Shown: positions 45,401 through 57,500 of the stretch, piece by piece
Position numbering within the stretch: the stretch's first letter is position 1
Layout of the letters: each line of letters starts with the position of its first letter
From: Anadara kagoshimensis
Lineage: Eukaryota; Mollusca; Bivalvia; Arcoida; Arcidae
Assembly: GCA_021292105.1 (NCBI GenBank)
Contig: CM037864.1
Coordinates: 11,455,898 to 11,519,897, forward strand
Direction: 5' to 3'
DNA length: 64,000 nucleotides
Notes under the pieces: model-generated
What the model saw: the letters and a program-made list of their open reading frames with translations, nothing else
Databases searched by the model: none
Told to the model about the DNA's origin: nothing
Made by a program: the position numbers and the translations under genes

Positions 45401-47427
45401 AGCTCACCTGAGCCGAAAGGCTCAGATGAGCTATTGCTATCTATCACCGTCCGTCGTCCGTCGTCCGTCGTGTGTCGTGCGTCGTGCGTCGTGCGTAAAC
45501 TTTACATTTTAATCTTCTCCTCCAAAACTACTGAGCCAAATTTGATGAAACTTGGTGATTATTATGCCTGGGTAACAGGCTTTCAAAATTGTGTTCGGGT
45601 TTTGACCACGCCCAACAATATGGCTGCCGTTACTATAAATAGCCAAAAGACAAAAAAAATCTTCTTCTCTAAAACCAAAAGGTGCAGGCAAATTTTGATT
45701 GGATATTTGGATTCAGGATACCTAAATACACTTAAATTGTGTTTTTCATGAAAATTGGAAGAAAAATAGGTTACGCGTTTTTTGCGTAAAATTATGTAAT
45801 TTTTAAAATGAGACATTTATTGTTATAACTTCATAATGGCTGAAGATAATTGTATGGAGTTTTCACTGTTGATCTTGTCTTGCGACTTTCTTCCGATTGA
45901 TGTCAAGGTCAAAGGTCAAGGTCATGTCCCAGTTTTTGACCTTGAATAAAAAATGTTATTTTTTAAACATTTCTGGTGATAATGATGTAGGATTTTTGGT
46001 TAATTGTAGGTATTGACATGACGATCATTTTGATACATTGATTAAGTTCATGGGTTCAAAGGTCAAGGTCACAGATGTACAAGTTTACAAAAATAGTTAA
46101 TTATCTGCAAAACTATGAACTTTTTGTATAGGCATGTATATTAGAATATTGTAGGTAATGGCCCAATGGTCATTTTGATATATAAATAAAGGTCATGAGT
46201 TCAAAGGTCAAGGTCACAGATGTAAACAAGTACTGAAATGATTATTTATCTCAAAAACTATAAACTTTTTGTATAGGCATGTATATTGGAATATTGTAGG
46301 TATTGGCCTAACGATCATTTTGATATATGAATGAAGGTCATAGGTTCAAAGGTCAAGGTCAAAGATGCGGACGAATACTTAAATGGTTAATTATCTCAAA
46401 ACTATAAACTTTTTGTATAGGCATGTATATTGGAATATTGTAGGTATTGGCCTAATGATCATTTTGATATATGAATGAAGTTCAAAGGTTCAAAGGTCAA
46501 GGTCATAGATGCAAATGAATACTTAAATGGTTAATTATCTCAAAAACTATAAACTTTTTGTCTAGGCATGTTTATTGGAATATTGTAGGTATTGGCCTAA
46601 CGATCATTTTGATATATGAATGAAGGTCATAGGTTCAAAGGTCAAGGTCATAGCTGCGAACGAATATTTAAATGGTTAATTATCTCAAAAACTATAAACT
46701 TTTTGTATAGGCATGTATTTTAGAATATTGTAGGCATTTGCACAAGATCATTTTGATATATGAATGAAGTTCATAGGTTCAAAGGTCAAGGTCATAGATG
46801 CAAACTACTACTTAAATGGTTAATTATCTCAGAAACTATAAACTTTTTGTATAGGCATGTATATTGGAATATTGTAGGCATTGGCCTATTGATCATTTTG
46901 ATATATGAATGAAGGTCATAGGTTCAAAGGTCAAGGTCATAGATGCAAATGAATACTTAAATGGTTAATTATCTCAAAAACTATAAACTTTTTGTATAGG
47001 CATGTATATTGGAATATTGTAGGCATTTGCACAAGAATCATTTTGATATATGAATGAAGGTCATAGGTTCAAAGGTCAAGGTCATAGATGCAAACGAATA
47101 CTTAAATGGTTAATTATCTCAAAAACTATAAACTCTTTGTATAGGCATGTATATTGGAATATTGTAGGTATTGGCCTAATGCACATTTTAATATACAGAT
47201 GTTTTAGCTGTTTATATTATATATTGTAGCTAGACTTTAAATATGTTATATATATAGTATCCTTATATAATAATTATTATAATTAATTTGCAAAAATACT
47301 TGCATATTATTGGCCCTTACTGCTGAAAATTTTGATATTCTCTTTTATTAATGTCATTGACCATTGAACCTCTGCATAAGATATGTACTCTTCCTCAGGT
47401 GAGCGTTAAGGCCCATGGGCCTCTTGT
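45401..47427 (+). mobile_element. AGCTCACCTGAGC...GGGCCTCTTG element
   Basis: It starts AGCTCACCTGAGCCGAAAGG, then a CCGTCGTCCGTCGTCCGTCG tract, and ends AGGTGAGCGTTAAGGCCCAT GGGCCTCTTG. This non-coding family is widespread in bivalves. It holds eight 144-bp tandem repeats and is inserted inside a copy of the hairpin MITE seen at 25625-25845. Confidence 0.75.
46040..47200 (+). repeat. Eight tandem 144-bp repeats with nuclear-receptor-like half-sites
   Basis: Each unit includes AGGTCATAGGTTCAAAGGTC AAGGTCA, then GGTTAATTATCTCAAAAACT and GGCATGTATATTGGAATATT. Units recur at about 46053, 46196, 46342, 46487, 46630, 46777, 46919 and 47063. Confidence 0.9.
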
Positions 47428-47639
47428 TTATTTTTCGATGACGTCATTGACATATTGTGCAGGAAATGTTCATGCAAGGCTAGCTACCGGCGATTGCCAC
47501 CGGCAATCAGCCGTGTTCCGCTTTTAGATTAATGTGCCATTTTTTGTTTTAATGCGCTGGTTTTTTGTTTCATGTGTATAATTTAATAAAAGATTACATG
47601 AATGTTATGAATATTGAACTTATTTTTGAATTTAATTAT

Positions 47640-47793
47640 AAGGAATGATTGTAATTTTTTTCTATCTATTGGGTCATAGATAAAATTATTTGGTGCACAC
47701 GTATGCATAAACCGCTTTGCGGTTTTAGGCCGCATGCACCAAATAATTTTATCCATGACCCCATAGATAGAAAAAAAATTACAATCATTCCTT
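47640..47793. mobile_element. Palindromic hairpin MITE
   Basis: Arms AAGGAATGATTGTAATTTTT and the complement fold over the full length, with a small loop near CGCTTTGCGG. The arm is shared with 25790-25835. Confidence 0.8.
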
Positions 47794-48388
47794 AAATATT
47801 TATAATTCATTATTTATTTAGAAAGACTCTATTGAATCCAATAGGATCCAACAACAGATTCTATCACAAATCAGCACAACCAGGGTGTTGGTTCACTTTA
47901 TTATCAGTTTAAAATATGTATAATAATTTATGGATGACAGCTTACATAGGCAGTTAGTTATATGTATAAATAAAATAACCCTTAATTATTTTTTTAAAAA
48001 TGTAAAATTTGTTAGCAATTTACAACAATATTTATACATTAATCTAGGTAACCGTTTTAACAAGTGAAATTATACTCCTTTATTCAAAGCAGTTTTGAAA
48101 TATTTAATTAATTTTTTTGATGAAATTATAAAGAATTGTAATGATCATATAAAAATGCAAATTATGTAAGTTACAGCAGAAAATTCATAGAGCAGTTTGA
48201 ATTTTATTTTAATTTTACTGAAAAATGAGTGATTTTATTGCAATATGTATTGATGTACACGTTTTCATATTTTGACATCCCCCAAAAATACATGGCAACT
48301 GGCATAAAAAATATACTGGAACATGTGGAATGAGAATGATACTGAATTAAATAAACATAGTAATACTGGAATGAGTATAACATGAGTA

Positions 48389-48818
48389 CAGGGTTCGTAC
48401 AGACATTTGGACGCCAAATTTAAGGACTTTTTAGGGTCTTTTTGGGGTCTTATTTGCAAATTTAAGGCCTAATTAGAGGGACACAATTTTAGCAAAAAAA
48501 ATATTGGTGCAAAGGCAACTAAATCAATCAAATGTGTCCATAGTAACAACACTTGAAGTAGAGGTTAAAGTTGGGCATTCGGTTGGGCCAGATACCTTTA
48601 AATTGCACATTTCAATGTAACATCAATTAATTATCTATTTATATCAGTCTATTTGCAACCACTTAATACCGAAATACAGACACCCAACTGGCTAAATTTA
48701 AGGGCTTTTTAGGGCCTTCAGGATAAATTCAAGGGCTTTTTAGGGTCAGACTTGTTTTTAGGTCTTTTTAGGGCAAAACTTAAAATTTAAGGACTTTTCC
48801 AGGCCTGTACGAACCCTG
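48389..48818. mobile_element. MITE with CAGGGTTCGTACAG ends, second copy
   Basis: It belongs to the same family as 23361-23812, with TGAGTA duplicated at 48383-48388 and 48819-48824. Confidence 0.85.
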
Positions 48819-48955
48819 TGAGTATGAAAGCCAAATGGAAAATAATACTGACTTAAATCAATGTAAAAAAAACAAAAATACAAAAACTTCTTGTTATAAA
48901 TAAAATACCTGAAGAACTGATACGAGAGACAGAACACCACAGATATAACATACTG

Positions 48956-49146
48956 TACAGTAAAACCTCGATTCATCACCACCATTTGTTCCATCAAATT
49001 TTGGCATTATAAAAGGGTTTGGCGATAAATCGGGGGAGGTGGATAAAGAAAAACATAAACAAAATGGATTTTAGAACTTAAAAATATTGTGGCGATAAGC
49101 GAGGTGGCAAAGTTATTGAGGGGCATTATAAGGAGGTTTTACTGTA
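48956..49146. mobile_element. MITE with TACAGTAAAACCTC ends
   Basis: The ends TACAGTAAAACCTCG and GGAGGTTTTACTGTA are inverted. Parts match 34790-34960 (right border of the tandem duplication) and 42426-43113. Confidence 0.78.
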
Positions 49147-50459
49147 TAAGAAGAAACATTAGCAGTAGGAAACTTTCGCAGTTTTGATCTTCCAAACCAT
49201 TTTGCAGCAAGAAATTTTCACAGTTCTTTACTGCAGATAAAGTGTACCAAGGGAAATTCATGGTACAAGAGTTGCCATGAAAACTGTGAAAATATTTTTT
49301 TCCACTCAAATGTTTCTTCTTTACAAATCTACTGCAGATGTAGAAATGATAGAACTGATGATATTTTATGGAAATATAATTTTACTGAGACTTTGAACCA
49401 CAATTAAATGATCAATAAGTAAACAAAATAAAATTCCTTTCTAAATTTTAGAAAGGGGGGGGGGCATATAAAGTGAGAGTCGAAGGCTCGTACCTTCTAG
49501 GGGGTCCGGCCGCATTCTCCCCCGGAAAATTTTGAAAAATGGCGCAAAAATCCTGCATTCTGGTGCAATCTGAGCTGCATCAAAGAGGAAAAAATCTTTC
49601 ATTCAAAATGCCTGTATCATAGTATAAAAAAAGTGTTACAATATGTATTATTGGCGACATAAAGGGTACACCCCCTACGCCCCCCGCTGAATCCGCCCCT
49701 GATAGTGTGCAGGCTAGGTCTTAAAAGTAACATGTAACATTTTATTAACATATTTAACAGGAAAAACAAGAAACAAAGACTGAGCATGCTGATACAATGT
49801 ACATCTTGTTATAATAAAAAATACTGTAATAGCTGCTATAGAGATCACATCTATATAAAGACCACCTGCCATTAAGAGCAGCGTTTTAACCGAAACACCC
49901 TCTATATAAATGCCACTTGCCATTAAGAGCAGTGTTTTGAAGGTCCATTTGCCTCAAATTTCAACTCAAAAGAACCTTTATATAAAGGCCATCTGTCATT
50001 CAGACCAGTGCTTTAAGATCCCTTTGGTTCAAATTTCAACCAAAATGACGGGTCATTGAGACCTTTGCATTAAGGTCCTTTTGGTTCAAATTTTAGCCAA
50101 AAAGAACTTCTAAATAAGAACCATGTGTCCATGGTGTATGTACAGTCCAACTCTCTCAGGTCCCATAGGTGGTCTTTATATACAGGTTTTTCCTGTATAT
50201 TCATTTACTATTACTGTGTTTATAATAGCAAATTTTGCAAATAAATCATAAAAAAATAAAGTTAATTTGAATGAAGTTTGATAACAACACTCAATTACTG
50301 GCGCAGAATACTGATTGAAAATCATGGTGTTGTATCCTTGGTTACCATGGAAACTTCTGTACTAAAGATTAATGTTTCCACTAAGTGAAATTTACATCTT
50401 GAAATGAGCGATGTTAATATCACAAATATTAACGTTTACTTTGTGTTTCTCTCATTCCC

Positions 50460-51820
50460 TCTGTATATTAAAACCTAATTGCATTATCGGATCATAATTG
50501 ACACCCAGCATGTGACCGATACACGACATAATCAATACGATCAATCAATGACATCACAGCAGTATCATGTTGTAAGGGTGGGAATTTACTTTTTCAAACT
50601 TTGCGATCATCTTAATTTGGAGCAGTGTGATAAAATTTTATTGCATTATCGGACCATAATTGACATCCAGCGGGTGACCGACATATGATGTAATCAATAA
50701 AATCAATCAATGACATCACAGTATCATGTTGTAAGGGTGGGAATTTACTTTTTCAAACTTTGTTATCATATGGTTTTGGAGCAGTGTGATTACATATTAT
50801 ACCAATTTTAATTTGATAAAACTTTTATTGCATTATCAGACCATAATTGACATCCAGCGATTGACCGACATATGACGTAATCAATACATTCAATCAATGA
50901 CATCACAGTGTCATGTTGTATAAGGTGGGAATTTAAATTTCTAAATTCTGGATCATCTGATTTTTGAGTAGTGTGATTGAAAACACAAATATAAGCATTG
51001 AACTGCTGAGATATGGTAATATTAGTAGTATAACTGCCATATCTAATCCAGGCAAACTAGTTATTCAGTTTGGCTGGAATAGCTACAGCAGTTATAATTG
51101 ACATCCAGGGCGTGAGCGACACATGACGTAATCAATATGATCAATCAATGACATCACAGTATCATGTTGTAAGGGTGGGAATTTACTTTTTCAAACTTTG
51201 TGATCATCTGAATTTGGAGTAGTGTGATTAAATTTTATTCCTTTATCAGACCATAATTGACACCCAGCACGTGACCGATACATGACATAATCAATACGAT
51301 CAATCAATGACACCACAGCAGTATCATGTTGTAAGGGTAATAATTTATATTTTTAAATTTTGCGATCATTTGATTTTTGGAGCAGTGTGATAAAACTTTA
51401 TTGCATTATCGGACCATAATTGACATCCAGCGATTGACCGACACATGACGTAATCAATATGATCAATCAATGACATCACAGTATCATGTTGTAAGGGTGG
51501 GAATTTACTTTTTCAAACTTTGTGATCACCTGAATTTGGAGCAGTGTGATAAAACTTTATTGCATTATCGGACCATAATTGACATCCAGCATGTGACCGA
51601 CACAATCATTCAATGGTGTCACAGTGTCATGTTGCACAGGGTGGGAATTTTAATTTCTAAATTCTGGATCATCTGATTTTGGAATAGTGTGATTGAAAAT
51701 ACAAATATAGGCATTGGACTGCTGAGATATGGTAATATTAGTAGTTTAACTGCCATATCTATTCCAGGCAAACTAGTTATTCAGTTTGCCTGGAATAGCT
51801 ACAGCAGTTATAGAACCACA
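50460..51820. repeat. Long tandem repeat, seven units of about 165-250 bp
   Basis: Units start near 50491, 50659, 50846, 51095, 51254, 51417 and 51578 with CATAATTGACATCCAGC, then GACGTAATCAATAC, ATCAATGACATCACAG and GTAAGGGTGGGAATTTACTT. Two units include a hairpin block (50935-51090, 51655-51810) with CCAGGCAAACTAG inverted. Confidence 0.9.
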
Positions 51821-52059
51821 ATTACCATATGTCAACAGTTCAATGCTTAAGTAATGCCCTTGGTAACCTATCAGGTTGTATGTAAAAAAAAGGATCTTAA
51901 ATAAAATGTTGCTATACTACTCTCTTAAATTCACTAAAACTAATTTTAAAGTTCAAAAGTATGTTATATTGGTTTTAGAAAATTGATGGCAAGCATTACT
52001 GGCCTTTAAAACAAGTACATTATATAGATGAATTTACAATCAGTAGTTATCAGTGATCT

Positions 52060-54398
52060 TTACCGCCGAATGACCTTGTCGGCATTTGTGGGGCCCTGGT
52101 TAGTCCCTGTGTATTTGTCAACTGCATAGATCCGCAGTCTGAATGCTAAATGACATTTTTACCGATACAGATTTCAAGTTGATGAGTTTAAAACAACAGA
52201 CTGAGGCTCGTTTGTTTTCAAATGTTCTGATCCCACGGACATTCCAGTGTGATGACAAAACATATAGATGAGTTAACAATGAGAGAATGAGTTCTCGTTT
52301 TTAACAAATATTCTGATCCACAGTCTGAATACTACATGACAATTTTACAGATACACAGTTGATGAGTTTATGATGAAAGACTTAGTCTCCTTTGTTTCAA
52401 AATGTTTTGATCCCATGGGCACTCGTCTATGTTGACAAGATATGTTGAGTTCTCATTTTTTGTCAAATATTCTGATCTCCAGTCCAAATACTAATAATGA
52501 CATCTTCATTGATAAAGCACAATAACACAAGACTTTAGACTGATGAATTTACAATGATGATACATACATCTACTGTGCATAAAGGCCATTTTGAACATGG
52601 AATATTGTAAATTAAATTTTTTAATAAAGAATTGCTTGGAAAACTTAACAGTGCATATTTATTCATTATTCAGAGACCTAACTAAAAAGAAATTTTTTGT
52701 CAATGTTGCATGTTTTGATTAACGTCTGTATGTAGAAAAAAATCACATTTTTGACAGAATGTTCTAGGTAGCTAAGCATTTGGGCCCAAAATTACATGAA
52801 TGTTGGGTAAAAATTTACCTTTCACTTGCGTGATTGAATCAAGAAAAGTCACACCTGGATGACCTACATATATAACTAAAAGATAACGCGGCTCCTAATT
52901 GGAGTATTTATACTTAACCATTTTGATATTTTTGAAAAAAAAATGGCAAAAATTACCATATGCACACACTCACATAGATTGATTTAAAAAAAAACATATT
53001 TTTTTCCACTTAGGTCTCCCTTTTATGTGCTGAAATATAATTAAATTTTTAACAAAAAATTAAAATTAAACATTTAATCGCCATATATGCATGTTCAAAA
53101 TAGCCTTTATGCACAGTAGTTTTTGTCAACTACAGTCCAGTCATAATATACAACTTTCTAGACAATTCACACTGATGAATTAATGAAAGCATCCAGTTTT
53201 TCTAAACCTTCAGATGTGTATTTCCACTGACAAAACACTTCACATTGATTGGTTAGTCACGTTTTTGTTTTTGTCTGTTGTTCTGGTACATAGTCCACCT
53301 CCAACAACAGAACATTTCAGGTTGATGAGTTGATAATGACAGGCGAGACCCCAGTTTTTGTCAAAACTGCTTCACAGCCCATTTTCGCTTACATAGCATA
53401 TCATGTTGATGAATTTACAATGGTAGGCAAGTCCCCATTTTCATCAGATGCTCTGATCTGCATTCCATCTACATTTACAGAAAACATCACGTTGATGAGT
53501 GTACAATGATAGGTGAGTCACTTACAGTTTTTGTCAAATTATTTGATCCAAAGATCATCTCCAATAACTGATAACTTCAGGTTGACACAGGGCTCTCAAC
53601 TGACCCGGAACGCGCAGGTGACACTCAAAAATTCCACTAATGACCCTCATAACAATTTTCTCCTGCCTGGTCCCGAATTACAGTATTCATGAAGTTGATG
53701 TCTTTTGAATGATATACAAGTCCCTATTTTTTTGTCAGATGATCTCCAATAGAAGAACACTTCCTGTTGATGAGTTGACAATGATAAATAAATCCCTTTG
53801 TTGTCAGCCTTTCTAATTGTATGGATGTATTATGTCCAATGATGGAACACTTCACGATGACAGGAATGTCAACAATTTATACAAAATGTTCTAGTTGACC
53901 ATTACTGCCAACGACAGAACACTTCAGGTTGATGAGTTGATAATGACAGGCGGATCACCTGTTTTTGTCAGATGACATGATCTGATGTTCATAATGGTTC
54001 TCCAATAACTGACAACTTTAAACTGATGGATTGATAATGACAGGTGAATCACCCATTTTTTTCAGATGACATGTTCTATAGTCCATCACCAATTACAGAA
54101 CACTTCAGGTTGATGAGTTGATAATGACAGATGAATCACCCATTTTTGTCAGATGACATGTTTTATAGTCCATCACCAATTGACATATCGCCAACCATGC
54201 CCACAATGTTCCGACAAATGCCCTCCATGCTTGAATTACACACAAAAAAGAATGAAAACTCGGCCTGAATTATGCCATTTAATGATGTCACTGACACTAG
54301 TATATCATTAGTTGCCGTGACGCTGCTTTAATATTGTGATGGTGGCCAGTGTCGGAACATAAAAGGCATGGCTGGCGATACATCAATTACAGAACACT
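52060..54398. repeat. Degenerate repeat field related to the C2CD5 terminal exon (3' UTR / downstream)
   Basis: Diverged units of roughly 80-110 bp carry AGGTTGATGAGTTGATAATG followed by a TTTTTGTCA-type stretch and a GATC-type stretch. The same string occurs inside the coding end of the terminal exon (54400-54420). No coding content is seen outside that exon. A MITE interrupts the field at 54188-54382. Confidence 0.75.
54188..54382. mobile_element. MITE, copy B, inside the C2CD5 3' repeat field
   Basis: It has inverted ends TATCGCC..CATGCC and GGCATGGCTGGCGATA, and is about 80% similar by eye to 27444-27651. It splits one repeat unit just downstream of the C2CD5 stop codon. Confidence 0.7.
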
Positions 54399-54521
54399 TC
54401 AGGTTGATGAGTTGATAATGATAGGTGAGTCACATGTTTTCGTATTATGTTCCGACCCATAGTCCATGCCTTCATAACTAACACTAACGACATCCCCACT
54501 TACATTAATCAGACACTGACT
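54399..54521 (-). CDS. C2CD5: C2CD5 terminal exon
   Basis: The acceptor is TTTTTTACAG. It encodes SQCLINVSGDVVSVSYEGMD and then CDSPIIINSST before TGA at 54399-54401. The first ten residues match human; the tail is lineage-specific and shares its sequence with the repeat field in the adjacent 3' region. Confidence 0.9.
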   Translation of the reverse strand, partial: SQCLINVSGDVVSVSYEGMDYGSEHNTKTCDSPIIINSST

Positions 54522-57500
54522 CTGTAAAAAACAGAAAAACACAATGGTAAGTAAGTGAAACAAAGTGGAATAATGGTGAGTTACACCAAGTCAAGAACCT
54601 TTCACTTATATTGAGAGTGCCAAGAGAAAACTACCAACTTTTGGCAAACAAACTTTCTCATGCTAGGATCTGCCATGTCTGATCCGTACCTAGGTGGTGA
54701 GAGGCACCGAGATCATTTGTGCTCAGGGCAATGTGCAATTGGGGTTCATAAATGTGCCACACCTGCTGCGATACAGGACATCAGATTAAAAGGTTTCTTC
54801 CAAAGGACCCTGTGACATTTATATCTAAATGCCGAGTGCTTGGCAAAAGAACAGACACTAACTATTTTCAAATCTTGATCAGATGCTGGCTGCGGTATGA
54901 ACCCAAGCCTTTCAAACACAAATCAAGCACTCTTCTAACTGAGCTACTACAGAGCTGAAAGTACATGTAAAGCACAATGACAAATTATAAATATATTTAC
55001 TACTGACCTGATTTTTGTGAAGGTTTAAAGTAGGACACATTGACCTAAATGCATATTTAATACTGAACTGATTTTTATGAGGGTTGTAAAGTAGAACACA
55101 CTGACCTATTTTATATTTATATTGCTGACCTGGTTTTTATGAGGGTTGTAAGGTAGAACACACTGACCTATTTTATATTTATATTGCTGACCTGGTTTTT
55201 ATGAGGGTTGTAAAGTAGAACACACTGACCTATTTTATATTTATATTGCTGACCTGGTTTTTATGAGGGTTGTAAGGTAGAACACACTGACCTATTTTAT
55301 ATTTATATTGCTGACCTGGTTTTTATGAGGGTTGTAAGGTAGAACACACTGACCTATTTTATATTTATATTGCTGACCTGGTTTTTATGAGGGTTGTAAA
55401 GTAGAACACACTGACCTATTTTATATTTATATTGCTGACCTGGTTTTTATGAGGGTTGTAAGGTAGAACACACTGACCCATTTTATATTTATATTGCTGA
55501 CCTGGTTTTTATGAGGGTTGTAAGGTAGAACACACTGACCTATTTTATATTTATATTGCTGACCTGGTTTTTATGAGGGTTGTAAAGTAGAACACACTGA
55601 CCTATTTTATATTTATATTGCTGACCTGGTTTTATGAGGGTTGTAAGGTAGAACACACTGACCTATTTTATATATTTAATACTGACCTGATTTTTGTGAA
55701 GGTTGTAAAGTAGAGCACACTGACCTATTTTATATATTTAATACTGACCTGATTTTTATGAGGATTGTAAAGTAGAACACACTGACCTATTTATTTTATA
55801 TATTTAATACTGAACTGATTTTTGTGAAGGTTGTAAAGTAGAACACACTGACCTATTTTATATATTTAACACTGACCTGATTTTTATGATGGTTGTAAAG
55901 TAGAACACACTGACCTATTTATTTAATACTGACCTGATATTTATGAGGGTTGTAAAGTAGAACACACTGACCTATTTATTTAATACTGACCTGATTTTAT
56001 GAGGATTGTAAAGTAGAACACACCGACCTATTTTATATATTTAATACTGACCTAAATTTTAATGAGGGTTGTAAAGTAGAACACACTGACCTATTTTATA
56101 TATTTAATACTGACCTGATTTTTATGAGGGTTGTAAAGTAGAACACACTGACCTATTTATTTAATACTGACCTGATTTTTATGAGGGTTGTAAAGTAGAA
56201 CACACTGACCTATTTATTTAATACTGACCTGATTTTTATGAGGGTTGCAAAGTAGAACACACCGACCTATTTATATAATACTGACCTGATTTTTATGAGG
56301 ATTGTAAAGTAGGATACACTGGCTCATTTTATAAGCTACTAAACCGTTTCCACCAAGTGAAGAAACATTAGCTCTAACATTGGCCAGTACTTCAAATATA
56401 AAACTATGCATGAATCCACCAAGTCCTCCCATCTGAAAGTAAAGGAAAAACCAAAGATATCATAAAATGGTTACTACAGTAAAATGCCCCTAAATAACTT
56501 TCAGGACCTCAGTGGCCAAGTGGTCTAAAGCACATACTTACGAATCACAATGCTTCTCACTGCCTAGGATTGAATCCCACTCAAGACAGATCCCAGTGTG
56601 AGAAATTTTGTCAGTTTACTTGCAGAAGGTAGGTGGTATTCTTCAGGTTCTCTGGTTTTCTCCTTCATCTTAGGACTTACAACTTCAATATAAGTGAGAG
56701 AATCTTGACTGGGGCATAAAACTCTGTTACTAAACTCCACAGAATAACTCAGACATCTCACTTATTGCCACAAATCTAATGGGGTTCGCCGCTGTACTAC
56801 GTGATCAATAACTCTTTAACATTTGTGCGGAATGTTTTGGAAAACGTCATTGTCACAGATTCCTGGAATGACGTCTTTGCGGGAAAACGTCGTCTGATGC
56901 TATTCCATATCCATTGGAAATAAGTGTTCCACATAAACATTAGAGTGTGGTACAGCGGCAAACCCCATTGTTTTATGTTTCTTCTGAGTTTCATCGCTAA
57001 AGCCCTAATATCAAACTGAACAAATGATAACAATATACATGTATTTACAGGCTGACCAATCAAATTTATTTATTTGTCTAGAATGGCACATTTTTAGTGT
57101 GTAAGGTTGCCATTTAGGTACTTTTTTATCTTTAAGTGTTTGATTTTGGTACAATTTCCATACAAAAGTCTGAATTTTTAGTACATTTACTTAAACAAAC
57201 TCGTAACAAGAGGCCCAATAGGGCCTGTACCGCTCACCTGGGCCGTAACAGCACAAAAACACACATAAATACTACATTTAAGGAGCAATAACTCTGATGT
57301 GGATATTGGATATTTAGATATTTATGAAACTTGCTACTCGCATCTGTGACCTTGACCTTCGAACCAATGACCTTAGTCTATATATTAAAATGATCATTGC
57401 ATCAATACCAACAATATTTTTATATACATGCCTATATAAAAAGTTTATAGTTTTCGAGATAATTAACCATTTTGGTATTGTTTTGCTACCCTAACCTTGA

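Larger units (their letters stand above)
36364..52059. other. Gene-poor interval between RHNO1 and C2CD5
   Basis: Apart from the repeats listed separately no coding sequence was found. Short-range palindromic or AT-rich sequence at 43120-44500 and 47800-48380 holds only (CA)n-like stretches (43437-43460). A G-rich repeat fragment ending CTGAATCCGCCCCTG lies at 49445-49702. Confidence 0.6.

Noticed and set aside
45383..45751. 122-codon open frame on plus
   Set aside because: It starts in one repeat element and runs into the CCGTCGTCCGTCG tract of another; there is no protein-like content.
50479..51676. Several 68-69 codon frames with near-identical sequence
   Set aside because: These are translations of a long tandem repeat; stops occur in other units.
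54990..56285. Array of genuine 33-base micro-exons
   Set aside because: Each unit has a codon-phased core between AG and GT, but the gaps of about 26 bases are too short for introns and lack a polypyrimidine tract.
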